In this document: one piece after another, positions 15,947 through 23,472 of the stretch
Numbering within the stretch: position 1 is the stretch's first letter
How the letters are laid out: each line of letters begins with the position of its first letter
DNA from: OMSK01 sp902492995
GTDB lineage: Bacteria; Bacillota_I; Bacilli_A; RF39; UBA660
Assembly: GCA_902492995.1 (NCBI GenBank)
Contig: CABUNR010000017.1
Span: 1-26,627 of the forward strand
Length of the DNA stretch: 26,627 bases
Direction: 5' to 3'
Translations under genes and position numbers: made by a program
The notes under the pieces: model-generated
Told to the model about the DNA's origin: nothing
What the model saw: the letters and a program-made list of their open reading frames with translations, nothing else
The model's database searches: none

Positions 15947-17056
15947 TTATTTATTTTCATAATTTAAATGTTTTAATTTATCTAATACAAATTTTCCATT
16001 TTTTCTTACTAGTACATCATCAAAATAAAGCTCTCCTCCACCATATTCTTCTCTTTCTATTAAAACTAAATCAAAATGAATACTAGAATCATTTCCATTA
16101 TAAGCATCATAATATGCTTGACCAGGTGTAAAATGAATACTACCAATTATTTTTTCATCAAATAAAATATCTCCCATTGGATTTTTTATAAAAGGATTAA
16201 GTCCAATTGCAAATTCTCCAATATAACGTGCTCCATCATCAATATCTAAAATTTCATTTAATTTGTCTGTATTATTAGATGCTTTAGCCTCTATAATTTT
16301 TCCATCACGTAATTTTAGTGAAATATTAGAAAAAACATATCCTCTATATGGATTTTTAGTATTAAAAGTAATAATCCCATTTACACTATCTTTAATAGGG
16401 GCTGTATAAATTTCACCATCTGGTATATTATACTTCCCACAACATGGTATAGCAGGCATTCCTTCTATACTAAATGTTATATCAGTATTAACTCCTACAA
16501 TTCTAACCTTTTTAGTATTTTCCATAACTTCTTTTAAAGGAAGTATATCTTTGTACATTTTATCATAAGCAATACACATTGCATTAATTCCAAACAACTT
16601 AAAATCATCAGTTTTCATATTAGCTTTATAAGCATCAAGATTTGATGGATAGTTAAGTAATACCCATCTTCTTTCATTAATTCTAACATGATCTATTTCT
16701 TTTATAGCATCACCTATTTCCCTCCTTATTGAAGCTTTTACATTACTTGATTCAAAATCATTAATAGAATACCTTATAGATATAAAGCAATCAAAGTTAT
16801 CTATATCAAATTGTTTATGTTTTTTTATTTCATTTATTCTACTTTTATTTGTTAATTCTAAAAGAGCTGCATCTAATGATTGATTCTCAATTCTAACAAA
16901 CGGAATTCCTTTATTATTTACAATCTCTTTAATTAAACATTTAATTAAATAATTAGCCTCACTTGTCTGTGTTGTAATTAAAACACGATCATTTTCTTTT
17001 ACATCTAATGAATAATTTACTATTGTTTTACTTAAACTATTTAATTTCTCTTCCAA
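15947..17056 (-). CDS. M29-family aminopeptidase (AmpS/AmpT)
   Basis: M29 enzymes are metal-dependent aminopeptidases that trim peptides in the cytosol. The metal and active-site motifs are visible in order: NIPDGEIYTAP (metal Glu), GARYIGEFAIGLN (Glu), IHFTPGQAYYDA (His) and NDSSIHFDLV (His, Asp). At 369 aa it is slightly shorter than the usual 400-410. The start is TTG at 17056, with AAAGGAG 7-8 bases upstream. The divergent coat-like gene begins only 52 bases away, and a palindromic sigma-K-like element lies between them, so the aminopeptidase may be expressed in the mother cell. Confidence 0.9.
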   Translation of the reverse strand: MEEKLNSLSKTIVNYSLDVKENDRVLITTQTSEANYLIKCLIKEIVNNKGIPFVRIENQSLDAALLELTNKSRINEIKKHKQFDIDNFDCFISIRYSINDFESSNVKASIRREIGDAIKEIDHVRINERRWVLLNYPSNLDAYKANMKTDDFKLFGINAMCIAYDKMYKDILPLKEVMENTKKVRIVGVNTDITFSIEGMPAIPCCGKYNIPDGEIYTAPIKDSVNGIITFNTKNPYRGYVFSNISLKLRDGKIIEAKASNNTDKLNEILDIDDGARYIGEFAIGLNPFIKNPMGDILFDEKIIGSIHFTPGQAYYDAYNGNDSSIHFDLVLIEREEYGGGELYFDDVLVRKNGKFVLDKLKHLNYENK

Positions 17057-17062
17057 TTTATC

Positions 17063-17112
17063 ACTCCTTTTTATTTATTACATAATATATTATGAAAGGG
17101 GTTTTAATATGT
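17063..17112. promoter_or_regulatory. Palindromic, possibly bidirectional sigma-K promoter
   Basis: CATAATATATTATG (17081-17094) is a perfect 14-bp palindrome and contains CATANNNTA on both strands. On the plus strand AC at 17063-17064 is exactly 16 bases upstream. On the minus strand AC (17111-17112) is also exactly 16 bases upstream. Plus firing would transcribe the coat-like gene with a leader of about 13 bases, and minus firing the aminopeptidase with a leader of about 23 bases. Confidence 0.5.
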
Positions 17113-17315
17113 ATTATAACAATCCAAATTTCTATAATAATCAAACATTTTATAAAAATAAAAATGATGACAGATTTGTTGGTGGATTCTTAGGGCCTTT
17201 TGTATTAGGAGGAATAACAGGAGGACTATTAGCACCTGCCTTCTATCAAAGACCATACTATAACAATTATTATCCATATCCTGTATCATACTATTATGGA
17301 GGATATTATAGATAA
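17109..17315 (+). CDS. Tyr/Asn/Gly-rich small spore-coat-like protein
   Basis: This 68-aa protein begins with a Tyr/Asn-rich stretch (MYYNNPNFYNNQTFYKNKND). A glycine-zipper-like hydrophobic segment follows (FVGGFLGPFVLGGITGGLL), and the end is rich in Tyr and Pro (PYYNNYYPYPVSYYYGGYYR). Such composition is typical of small insoluble coat or crust proteins, but I know no exact homologue. AAAGGGG precedes the ATG by 7 bases, a sigma-K-like promoter lies upstream and a clear terminator follows. A frame open on the opposite strand is a shadow. Confidence 0.75.
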   Translation: MYYNNPNFYNNQTFYKNKNDDRFVGGFLGPFVLGGITGGLLAPAFYQRPYYNNYYPYPVSYYYGGYYR

Positions 17316-17338
17316 AACGATTTTTAATCGTTTTTTTT
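17314..17338 (+). terminator. Rho-independent terminator after the coat-like gene
   Basis: A 9-bp stem AAAACGATT (17314-17322) / AATCGTTTT (17326-17334) is followed by T's to 17338. It also lies just beyond the end of spoVAE and may act weakly on that strand. Confidence 0.8.
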
Positions 17339-17687
17339 AACTTTTAGGATTGAAAATTAATGATAAGAAAAAAGATATTATAATTGCGGATATTATACCT
17401 GTTGCAGTTAAATCAAACATTCCAGAGAAAAGTCCAATAAGACCTAATTCTTGAGCTTTTTCTAATGCACCATGAATTAACAAATGCCCAAAGCTTGTTA
17501 TAGGAACTAATGCCCCACCTCCAGCAAATAAAATAATTCTATCATACAAACTAAATGTATCTAAAAAGGCTCCTATACATACAAATAAGGTTGTAACATG
17601 ACCAGCTGTAAATTTTGTATTATCTAATATTATCTGCCCAAGTAAACATATAAATCCTGAAACTAAAAATGCATTTAAATATATCAT
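17337..17687 (-). CDS. spoVAE: Stage V sporulation protein AE
   Basis: SpoVA proteins move calcium-dipicolinate into the forespore and release it at germination. This 116-aa integral membrane protein has about four helices and family landmarks such as FAGGGALVPITSFGHLLIHGA and LTATGIISA. It is the last gene of spoVAC-AD-AE, and its ATG follows the spoVAD stop by two bases, with GGAGGT inside spoVAD. The set lacks spoVAA, AB, AEa and AF next to it, which resembles the minimal set seen in many spore formers. Confidence 0.93.
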   Translation of the reverse strand: MIYLNAFLVSGFICLLGQIILDNTKFTAGHVTTLFVCIGAFLDTFSLYDRIILFAGGGALVPITSFGHLLIHGALEKAQELGLIGLFSGMFDLTATGIISAIIISFFLSLIFNPKS

Positions 17688-17689
17688 AT

Positions 17690-18673
17690 TTATACCTCCA
17701 AACTTATAGCATGAGCAATACTTGGAATTTCTCTTTTTTCATTAACACTTGTTTGTGATAAAAGAGCTCCTGTTGCAATCAATAAAACTTTATTAATTTT
17801 TTTCTTTTTCATTAAATCAAATACATATGAATAAACAACTAGTGGTGCACATGCAGGACCACTTCCACCTGAATATACTGCTTGATTTTCTAAATCATAT
17901 ATCATACAAGCTGTATCATCATAATTTTTAAGTTCAATATTATATTCTGATTTCATATAATCTTTTAATATATCCCTACCATATTTACCAAGATCACCAC
18001 TTAATATTAAGTCATAATAATCACTAGTTCTTTTGGTCTGTTTTAAATGTTTATAAAGTGTATCGGCCATTGCCGGGGCCATTACTGCCCCCATTTGATA
18101 AGCATCTTTAATACCCATAGTATTTACAACCCCAATAGTTGATGACTCAACTTTTATACCACTTTTTTTATTTGATAAAAAAGCACTTGCCCCACCTGTT
18201 ACGGTAAATGTAGCCGTTTTAGGTTTTGGTCCACCATATTCAACTGGATATCTAAATTGTTTTTCTGCTGCATTATTATGTGATGAAACAGATGCTATAC
18301 AATTTTTTATTTGGCCTGCTTCAATCATATTAGAAGCAATTATTAATCCTTCTACACTACTAGCACATGCACTAAATATTCCTAAATAAGGAATTTTTAA
18401 ATCTAAAGCAGCAAAATTAGAAGAAGTTATTTGATTTAACAAATCACCTGATATAAATAAATCTATATCAGATTTAAGCTTAGAAATTTTATTTAATAAT
18501 ATTTCAACACTATCTAAAAGAATTTTTGATTCAGCTTCTTCAAAATTTTTACATCCAAAATAAAATTCATCATAACTTTTATCAAAATATGAACTAAGTG
18601 GTCCTTTTTTTTCATATGGTCCTGTTATCGTTGATACCTCATTTATATATACATTGTTATATTTAAATGTCAT
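17690..18673 (-). CDS. spoVAD: Stage V sporulation protein AD
   Basis: SpoVAD is the soluble, membrane-associated part of the SpoVA channel and binds dipicolinic acid directly in B. subtilis. The protein has a thiolase-like fold, seen here in LGIFSACASSVEGL near 96-109, TFTVTGGASAFL, LILSGDLGKYGRDI and YSGGSGPACAPLVV. At 327 aa it is close to full length. Its ATG overlaps the spoVAC stop (ATGA), and GGAGGT lies 5 bases upstream. Confidence 0.95.
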   Translation of the reverse strand: MTFKYNNVYINEVSTITGPYEKKGPLSSYFDKSYDEFYFGCKNFEEAESKILLDSVEILLNKISKLKSDIDLFISGDLLNQITSSNFAALDLKIPYLGIFSACASSVEGLIIASNMIEAGQIKNCIASVSSHNNAAEKQFRYPVEYGGPKPKTATFTVTGGASAFLSNKKSGIKVESSTIGVVNTMGIKDAYQMGAVMAPAMADTLYKHLKQTKRTSDYYDLILSGDLGKYGRDILKDYMKSEYNIELKNYDDTACMIYDLENQAVYSGGSGPACAPLVVYSYVFDLMKKKKINKVLLIATGALLSQTSVNEKREIPSIAHAISLEV

Positions 18674-19116
18674 ATGCTACCTCCAAAAAATAATATTCTA
18701 ATAATTCCAAATACATATGCACTAACAACTCCGAATATTATTACAGATCCTGTTAATTTAAGCATATTAGTGCCTATTCCTGTTACTAATCCTTCTTTTT
18801 TATAATCAAGTGCAGCACTTTGCATTGCATGAGCAAATCCTGTTATAGGAACAAACAAGCCTGCTTTTGCAAAATTAACCCAATTATCAAAAAAACCTAA
18901 ACAAGTAAATAAACATCCCAAGAAAATTAAAGTTACTATCATAAATGATCCTGCATCTTTAGTTGATATTTCTAAAAAACTAGAATAAAATTCAACCAAA
19001 AATTCTCCTATAATTCCCATAATTCCACCTATAAAAAAAGCTATTATTCCATTAGATAACCTATTTTCTTTAGGTGTATGTTTTTTTACTATTTTCTGAT
19101 ATTTATTTTTTTCCAT
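18670..19116 (-). CDS. spoVAC: Stage V sporulation protein AC
   Basis: SpoVAC is a small membrane protein that can act as a mechanosensitive channel for calcium-dipicolinate release. It has a polar N-terminus (about 1-20) and then four helices with GGIMGIIGEFLVEF, KAGLFVPITGFAHAMQSAA and GIGTNMLKLTGSVIIFG. At 148 aa it is normal. It is first in the operon and has a forespore-type (sigma-G) promoter, which fits its known expression in the forespore. AAAGGTGA precedes the ATG. Confidence 0.95.
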   Translation of the reverse strand: MEKNKYQKIVKKHTPKENRLSNGIIAFFIGGIMGIIGEFLVEFYSSFLEISTKDAGSFMIVTLIFLGCLFTCLGFFDNWVNFAKAGLFVPITGFAHAMQSAALDYKKEGLVTGIGTNMLKLTGSVIIFGVVSAYVFGIIRILFFGGSI

Positions 19117-19131
19117 GTTATCACCTTTTCT

Positions 19132-19160
19132 TATTATGAAAAAAAAATTTTTTTGTATAC
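19132..19160 (-). promoter_or_regulatory. Sigma-G type promoter of spoVAC-AD-AE
   Basis: On the minus strand GTATA (19156-19160), 17 bases, then CATAATA (19132-19138). This agrees with the forespore sigma-G pattern (GHATR, 17-18 bases, CATNNTA). B. subtilis spoVA is known to be sigma-G controlled. Confidence 0.7.
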
Positions 19161-19189
19161 AAAAAAATTAGATTTTAAATCTAATTTTT
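19161..19189 (-). terminator. Rho-independent terminator of the yunB-yutD unit
   Basis: A stem AAAAATTAGA (19163-19172) / TCTAATTTTT (19180-19189) is followed on the minus strand by a T-run (A-run at 19161-19167). The small gene's stop codon lies in the stem, and the spoVAC promoter begins directly after it. Confidence 0.8.
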
Positions 19190-19318
19190 GCTTAATTTTT
19201 TTTGTTTTTTAAGTTCTTTTTCAAATTTATTATCTTGATTTTGATGATTTTTTTCTTGATCATCTTTTTTCAAATTTAAATTTATCTTACAAATATTCTC
19301 AATTTTATTTATTTTCAT
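19181..19318 (-). CDS. Small Lys-rich protein downstream of yutD, 45 aa
   Basis: A 45-aa frame starts at ATG 19318 with AAAGGA three bases upstream and overlaps the end of yutD by 14 bases. The product (MKINKIENICKINLNLKK... ending QKKLSKN) is highly charged, soluble and probably helical from residue 18 on. I recognise no family. It ends exactly in the operon terminator, which supports it being the last gene of the yunB-yutD unit. Confidence 0.5.
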   Translation of the reverse strand: MKINKIENICKINLNLKKDDQEKNHQNQDNKFEKELKKQKKLSKN

Positions 19319-19589
19319 AAATCCTTTCTAAAATAAAGTATTTACAATTATATGCACAATCTTTATTTAAATAATTTTCTAAATTATCATAATTATTTAT
19401 TTTATTGAAATATTTATTATCTTTTTTACAAAAGCCTTTAAGTCTTAATTTACCATATGACCAATCACCTACTATATAATCATATGATTCAAAATAATCA
19501 GTTAATTTTTTTTCAATCTCTTCTAAATCAAATCCTTCTCTATAATCTTTTATTATTTTAAAATTCATTTCATTTATTACTTTATTCAT
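19305..19589 (-). CDS. yutD: YutD-family protein
   Basis: YutD-family proteins are small and conserved in Bacilli, with no settled function. The match is clear: a helical start (DYREGFDLEEIEKKL), then SYDYIVGDWSYGKLRLKGF (about 35-53) and the Cys-containing end DCAYNCKYFILERIY. I use ATG at 19589 because AGGTGA lies 5-6 bases upstream; a GTG three codons earlier would overlap that site. yutD and yunB are also near neighbours in B. subtilis, so the linkage appears conserved. Confidence 0.88.
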   Translation of the reverse strand: MNKVINEMNFKIIKDYREGFDLEEIEKKLTDYFESYDYIVGDWSYGKLRLKGFCKKDNKYFNKINNYDNLENYLNKDCAYNCKYFILERIYENK

Positions 19590-19618
19590 TAATATCACCT
19601 AAATAAATTATATCATAT

Positions 19619-20386
19619 TTAACTTTTATTTGTACTAGAAAATGGATAATAATATGAAGGAACAGTACCATTAATTAATTTCATTACAATAGGAATATTT
19701 GTACTTACAACTATTTCTTTTGTCTTAAAAGGTATTATAACTTGCATGTATACCTTTACATTAGCACTTACCTTAACTAAAGCATTATTTATTCCATAAC
19801 TTTCTACATCTGTTTTTATATCAGTTACAACATCGCCATTTAAATTTATTTTAACAGGTATTTTAGGGCCTAAATTAGATATTAGTGAATTATTAAATAC
19901 AATACCTGAAGGTATTTCATATATTATACCTTTTTTTAATTTTTCTAAATCATAACTGCTTAATATAGTACTAGATAATTCTAATTCATCAATACCACCA
20001 GATTCTAATTGTTCTAAATAATTTTGTACATATATAGTTATTTTATTTAAAACAGTATTTACTATAACAGGATTAAAATCAGTAGAAACATTATTACCGC
20101 TACTGTCTTTCTTTTCTATAAATAAATCTTCTTTATTCATATCTTTAAACACATTATTATTAACTGCCTCAGTAATCATAATAGTCGCAATTGATTTTGC
20201 CTTCTTTTCTGCATACGTCATAAGAATAGGTGTTATTTTTTTACCAATTATATTTATTAAAAATATTACTGTAATTATTATTAAAAAAAATATTAATATA
20301 AACTTATCCTTTTTAGTTAATTTATTTTTATGTTTTTTTAGCCTTAAATTTATTTTCCTTCTTTTTAAATGAGCCCTTCCCTTCAC
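19619..20386 (-). CDS. yunB: Sporulation protein YunB
   Basis: YunB is a mother-cell sporulation protein in Bacilli, thought to act in the engulfing or outer membrane. This 255-aa protein has a very basic cytosolic head (1-27, KGRAHLKRRKINLRLKKHK), one membrane helix (about 29-48) and an outside domain with VIVNTVLNKI, IPSGIVFNNSLISNLGPKIPVK and VESYGINNALVKVSANV, which are family landmarks. The start is GTG with AGGTGG five bases upstream. It is the first gene of a unit with yutD. A clear sigma-E promoter was not found. Confidence 0.9.
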   Translation of the reverse strand: MKGRAHLKRRKINLRLKKHKNKLTKKDKFILIFFLIIITVIFLINIIGKKITPILMTYAEKKAKSIATIMITEAVNNNVFKDMNKEDLFIEKKDSSGNNVSTDFNPVIVNTVLNKITIYVQNYLEQLESGGIDELELSSTILSSYDLEKLKKGIIYEIPSGIVFNNSLISNLGPKIPVKINLNGDVVTDIKTDVESYGINNALVKVSANVKVYMQVIIPFKTKEIVVSTNIPIVMKLINGTVPSYYYPFSSTNKS

Positions 20387-20418
20387 TTATACCACCTATT
20401 AAAGTATATTTTATTTAT

Positions 20419-20446
20419 AAAAAAAAATTAGTAATCATACTAATTT
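20419..20446 (-). terminator. Rho-independent terminator of the nrd operon
   Basis: A 9-bp stem AAATTAGTA (20425-20433) / TACTAATTT (20438-20446) with an ATCA loop is followed on the minus strand by nine T (A-run 20419-20427). It starts right after the nrdG stop. Confidence 0.88.
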
Positions 20447-21010
20447 CTATACAAATAAATATTTTTCATGACAAAACTTAACTTGTTCCTCTTCTTTTTC
20501 TTTATATTTTTCAACTAAACATACTCTCTTTTTTTGTAAGCTTGATTTTACATCTATAATTCTTTGGTTAGTAGACCCTCTAAATAGTGCCGTATCACTT
20601 TTAAGTTCTAACATAAATTTTCCATCTACTAAAACATCAATATTTTCTAAAAATTCCATTATATATTTATTAGATTTAGAAAGTGTTATTAACTGTTCAT
20701 AAGTATAGCCTGTATAACACCATATATTCATATTTAAGCTTTTTGCATATTTAGCAAGTTCACTACATGCTTCTGGTTGACACATAGGATCGCCTCCAGA
20801 AAAAGTCAATCCATCTTGTAATTTTAATTCAGATATTTCATTTTTAATATAATCTAAATCAATTAATTCTCCTCCATTAAAATCATGTGTGCATTTGTTA
20901 TGGCAACCAAAACAATTATGAGGACACCCCTGTGTCCAAATAACCGTTCTGATTCCTTCACCATCAACAATACTATCACTTTGTAAATCAGCAGCTAACC
21001 TTATTTTCAT
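20447..21010 (-). CDS. nrdG: Anaerobic ribonucleotide reductase activating protein
   Basis: NrdG is a radical-SAM enzyme that places the glycyl radical on NrdD. It has the cluster motif CPHNCFGC (Cys29, Cys33, Cys36), preceded by DGEGIRTVIWTQG, and the SAM motif LTFSGGDPM. At 187 aa it is full length. The ATG comes one base after the stop of the small glycyl-radical gene and lacks a strong Shine-Dalgarno, so translation is probably coupled. A terminator closes the operon. Its target here would be the separate 56-aa radical subunit. Confidence 0.95.
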   Translation of the reverse strand: MKIRLAADLQSDSIVDGEGIRTVIWTQGCPHNCFGCHNKCTHDFNGGELIDLDYIKNEISELKLQDGLTFSGGDPMCQPEACSELAKYAKSLNMNIWCYTGYTYEQLITLSKSNKYIMEFLENIDVLVDGKFMLELKSDTALFRGSTNQRIIDVKSSLQKKRVCLVEKYKEKEEEQVKFCHEKYLFV

Positions 21011-21011
21011 A

Positions 21012-21182
21012 TTATTCAGCTTCTTTAGCAGCTTTAATTACATCTTTTATTCCAGTATGTTTTACTCTATCTTTTTCTTCAGCTCTCTTACCATTATTGA
21101 AACGTTTTACATCTCCAGCAAGATACCCTGTTACTCTTCTAATTCTTTCAAATCCTACACCTTCACCAACTAATTTTTCCAT
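21012..21182 (-). CDS. Separate glycyl-radical subunit of the anaerobic RNR (NrdD C-terminus)
   Basis: This 56-aa protein is the radical-bearing end of a class III RNR on its own. GFERIRRVTGYLAGDVKRFN (10-29) and GKRAEEKDRVKH (31-42) match the C-terminal glycyl-radical loop of NrdD, with the radical glycine expected at Gly19 in RVTGYL. A short tail (TGIKDVIKAAKEAE) follows. It lies between nrdD and nrdG, in a different frame from nrdD (its start is 13 bases past the nrdD stop position). It has AGGAGG six bases before its own ATG. I infer that it binds the large NrdD and completes the active site, in the way the YfiD/GrcA protein can complete damaged pyruvate formate-lyase. Confidence 0.88.
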   Translation of the reverse strand: MEKLVGEGVGFERIRRVTGYLAGDVKRFNNGKRAEEKDRVKHTGIKDVIKAAKEAE

Positions 21183-21188
21183 ACTATT

Positions 21189-21194
21189 CCTCCT
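21189..21194 (-). promoter_or_regulatory. Shine-Dalgarno overlapping the nrdD stop codon
   Basis: On the minus strand nrdD ends TGT TAG GAGG, so AGGAGG begins inside the TAG stop (21193-21195). The ATG of the radical subunit follows six bases later. This arrangement favours re-initiation and a fixed ratio of the two subunits. Confidence 0.85.
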
Positions 21195-23472
21195 AACAAC
21201 TACATTTAATTTTTTCTAAAGGTACACTTTCAAATTCTTTTCTACCACATCCTGGGCAAACATCCTTAATTACACCTACATATCCACATACAGGATCTCT
21301 ATCAACAGGGTGGTTAATTGCTCCATATCCTATTCCTGACTCTTTCATAAGTCTAATAATACTTTCAAATGCCTCAACATTTGATGTAGTATCCCCATCC
21401 AATTCAATATAGGAAATATGTCCACCATTTGTTAACGCATGATATGGTGCTTCTAATTCTATTTTTCTACTAATACTTATATTAAAACTTACAGGTACAT
21501 GGAATGAATTAGTGTAATATGCTTTATCAGTTACACCCTTAATTTTTCCATATATAGCTCTATCTATTCCAACAAAACGACCAGATAATCCCTCTGCAGG
21601 AGTAGCTATTAAAGTAAAGTTTAAATTATATTTTTTAGAATATTCATCAGCTTTATTTCTCATAAATCCAATTATTTCAAGTCCTAATTTTTGAGCTTTC
21701 TCATCTTCAGCATGATGTTTTCCAATTAATGCCTTAAGACATTCTGCAAGTCCTATAAATCCAAATGTTAAACTACCATGTTTTAGTATTTTTCTAAGTC
21801 TGTCTGTTGGTTTTAATTTATCACCATCTGTCCAAACTCCTTGTTGTAGTAAAAATGGAAAATTATAACATTTTTTATTACATTGAATTTCAAATCTCTC
21901 TAATAGTTGATCTTTTACAAGTTCCATAATTTCAGATAATTCATTATAGAAACCATCCATATCAGCTTCTTCTCTTTCTTTTAAACATATACCATGTTTA
22001 ATTGCTATTCTAGGTAAGTTTATTGATGTAAATGATAAATTACCTCTACCACCAGTTGTTTCATTATCTGGATCAGTAACATCACTCATAAGTCTTGTTC
22101 TACATCCCATATAACCTACTTCAGTTCTATAATCTCCTTCCTTATAATAAGGAATATTGTGAGGAGCATCTAAGAATGAGAAATTAGGAAATAATCTTTT
22201 AGCAGAAACTTCACAAGCTAATTTAAACATATCATAATTTTTATCTTCTTTATTATAATTAACGCCTTCTTTAACTTTAAAAATTGAAACTGGGAAAATT
22301 GGTGTTTCTCCTTTTCCAAGTCCATCATTAGTTGCAAGTAAGAAGTTTTTAATAACCATTCTACCTTCACTAGAAGTATCAGTACCAAAATTTATTGAAG
22401 AAAATGGCACTTGAGCTCCAGCTCTTGAATGCATTGTATTTAAATTATGAACAAATGCCTCCATTGCTTGATAAGTAGTTCTATTTGTTTTTTGTAAAGC
22501 TTTCTCATAACTTTTTTCAAATATTCTCTTTACAGTTGATGATTCTTTATAAAAATTTGCAAATTCTTCTATATCTACATCAATTGAATTTAATTTATCT
22601 ATTTCTTTTACTACTCTATCTATATTTACAAATGATAATAGATCACTAAAGTCTAATAAATCATATACTTCTTGTTTAAATTGTTTTTTAAATGTTTTTA
22701 AAACTCCAGGTGCCATATAAAAATCGAACGCTGGTATTGATTGTCCACCATGTTGATCATTTTGATTTGATTGAATTGCAATTGCTGCAAGTGCAGAATA
22801 ACTCATTATATCATTTGGTTTTCTTAAATATCCATGTCCAGTAGAAAAACCATTTTTAAATAATCTATCTAATTCGATTTGCATACATGTTGTAGTACCC
22901 ATTGGCATAAAATCCATATCGTGAATATGAATAGTTCCATCATCATGAGCCTTTGCAAATTTAGGTTTCATCAAATATGATTTTGCAAATTCTTTTGATA
23001 TTGTACTACCATATTGTAACATTGTACCCATAGCAGTATCACCATCAACATTTGCATTTTCTCTTTTTGCATCTTCTTCCCCTGCTGTTTTAAGTCCTAA
23101 CCCTTCAATTGACTTCAAAAATTTATGTGTTTTTTTCTCATCGAAGAATAATTTTCTTGAATTAGCTCTTCTCTCACGATAATCCTTAAATGAAGTATAT
23201 ACATCACTATAACCTTTTTTATCAAGTTCTTCTTCAATCATATCTTGAATTTCTTCAATTTTTATTTGAGCTTTTTCTAATTTTTCTATTTTTGATATAA
23301 CAGCTTGATATATTTTTTGAATATCTTTTTCTGTATATTTATTTTCTTCTTCATCAAGCTTTACACTATCAAACCCTTTTTTTATAGCAATAGCAATTTT
23401 TGAACCATCAAAATCTACCTTTTTACCATTTCTTTTAATAACATATTTTGTTTCTACTAACTCATCAACCAT
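21193..23472 (-). CDS. nrdD: Anaerobic ribonucleoside-triphosphate reductase, large part, without radical domain
   Basis: Class III RNR makes deoxynucleotides without oxygen. The 759-aa protein starts with an ATP-cone (about 9-105, allosteric site) and then the ten-stranded catalytic barrel. Visible marks are IHIHDMDFMP (181-190), HSRAGAQVPFSSINFGTDTS (348-367), the likely thiyl cysteine Cys457 in VGYMGCRTR, and GGRGNLSFTSINLPR. It ends with zinc-type cysteines (Cys729, Cys739, Cys742) and an unusual KCSC tail. The usual glycyl-radical segment is missing and is encoded by the next gene. GGAGGAG precedes the ATG, and a good promoter lies upstream. Confidence 0.93.
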   Translation of the reverse strand: MVDELVETKYVIKRNGKKVDFDGSKIAIAIKKGFDSVKLDEEENKYTEKDIQKIYQAVISKIEKLEKAQIKIEEIQDMIEEELDKKGYSDVYTSFKDYRERRANSRKLFFDEKKTHKFLKSIEGLGLKTAGEEDAKRENANVDGDTAMGTMLQYGSTISKEFAKSYLMKPKFAKAHDDGTIHIHDMDFMPMGTTTCMQIELDRLFKNGFSTGHGYLRKPNDIMSYSALAAIAIQSNQNDQHGGQSIPAFDFYMAPGVLKTFKKQFKQEVYDLLDFSDLLSFVNIDRVVKEIDKLNSIDVDIEEFANFYKESSTVKRIFEKSYEKALQKTNRTTYQAMEAFVHNLNTMHSRAGAQVPFSSINFGTDTSSEGRMVIKNFLLATNDGLGKGETPIFPVSIFKVKEGVNYNKEDKNYDMFKLACEVSAKRLFPNFSFLDAPHNIPYYKEGDYRTEVGYMGCRTRLMSDVTDPDNETTGGRGNLSFTSINLPRIAIKHGICLKEREEADMDGFYNELSEIMELVKDQLLERFEIQCNKKCYNFPFLLQQGVWTDGDKLKPTDRLRKILKHGSLTFGFIGLAECLKALIGKHHAEDEKAQKLGLEIIGFMRNKADEYSKKYNLNFTLIATPAEGLSGRFVGIDRAIYGKIKGVTDKAYYTNSFHVPVSFNISISRKIELEAPYHALTNGGHISYIELDGDTTSNVEAFESIIRLMKESGIGYGAINHPVDRDPVCGYVGVIKDVCPGCGRKEFESVPLEKIKCSC

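Noticed and set aside
17104..17289. Open frame on the minus strand opposite the coat-like gene
   Set aside because: The plus-strand gene has the ribosome site, promoter, terminator and biased composition; the minus frame has none.
21012..21195. Stop-codon readthrough joining nrdD to the radical segment
   Set aside because: The second gene is in a different frame (start 13 bases past the nrdD stop position), so simple TAG readthrough cannot fuse them; a separate ribosome site is present.
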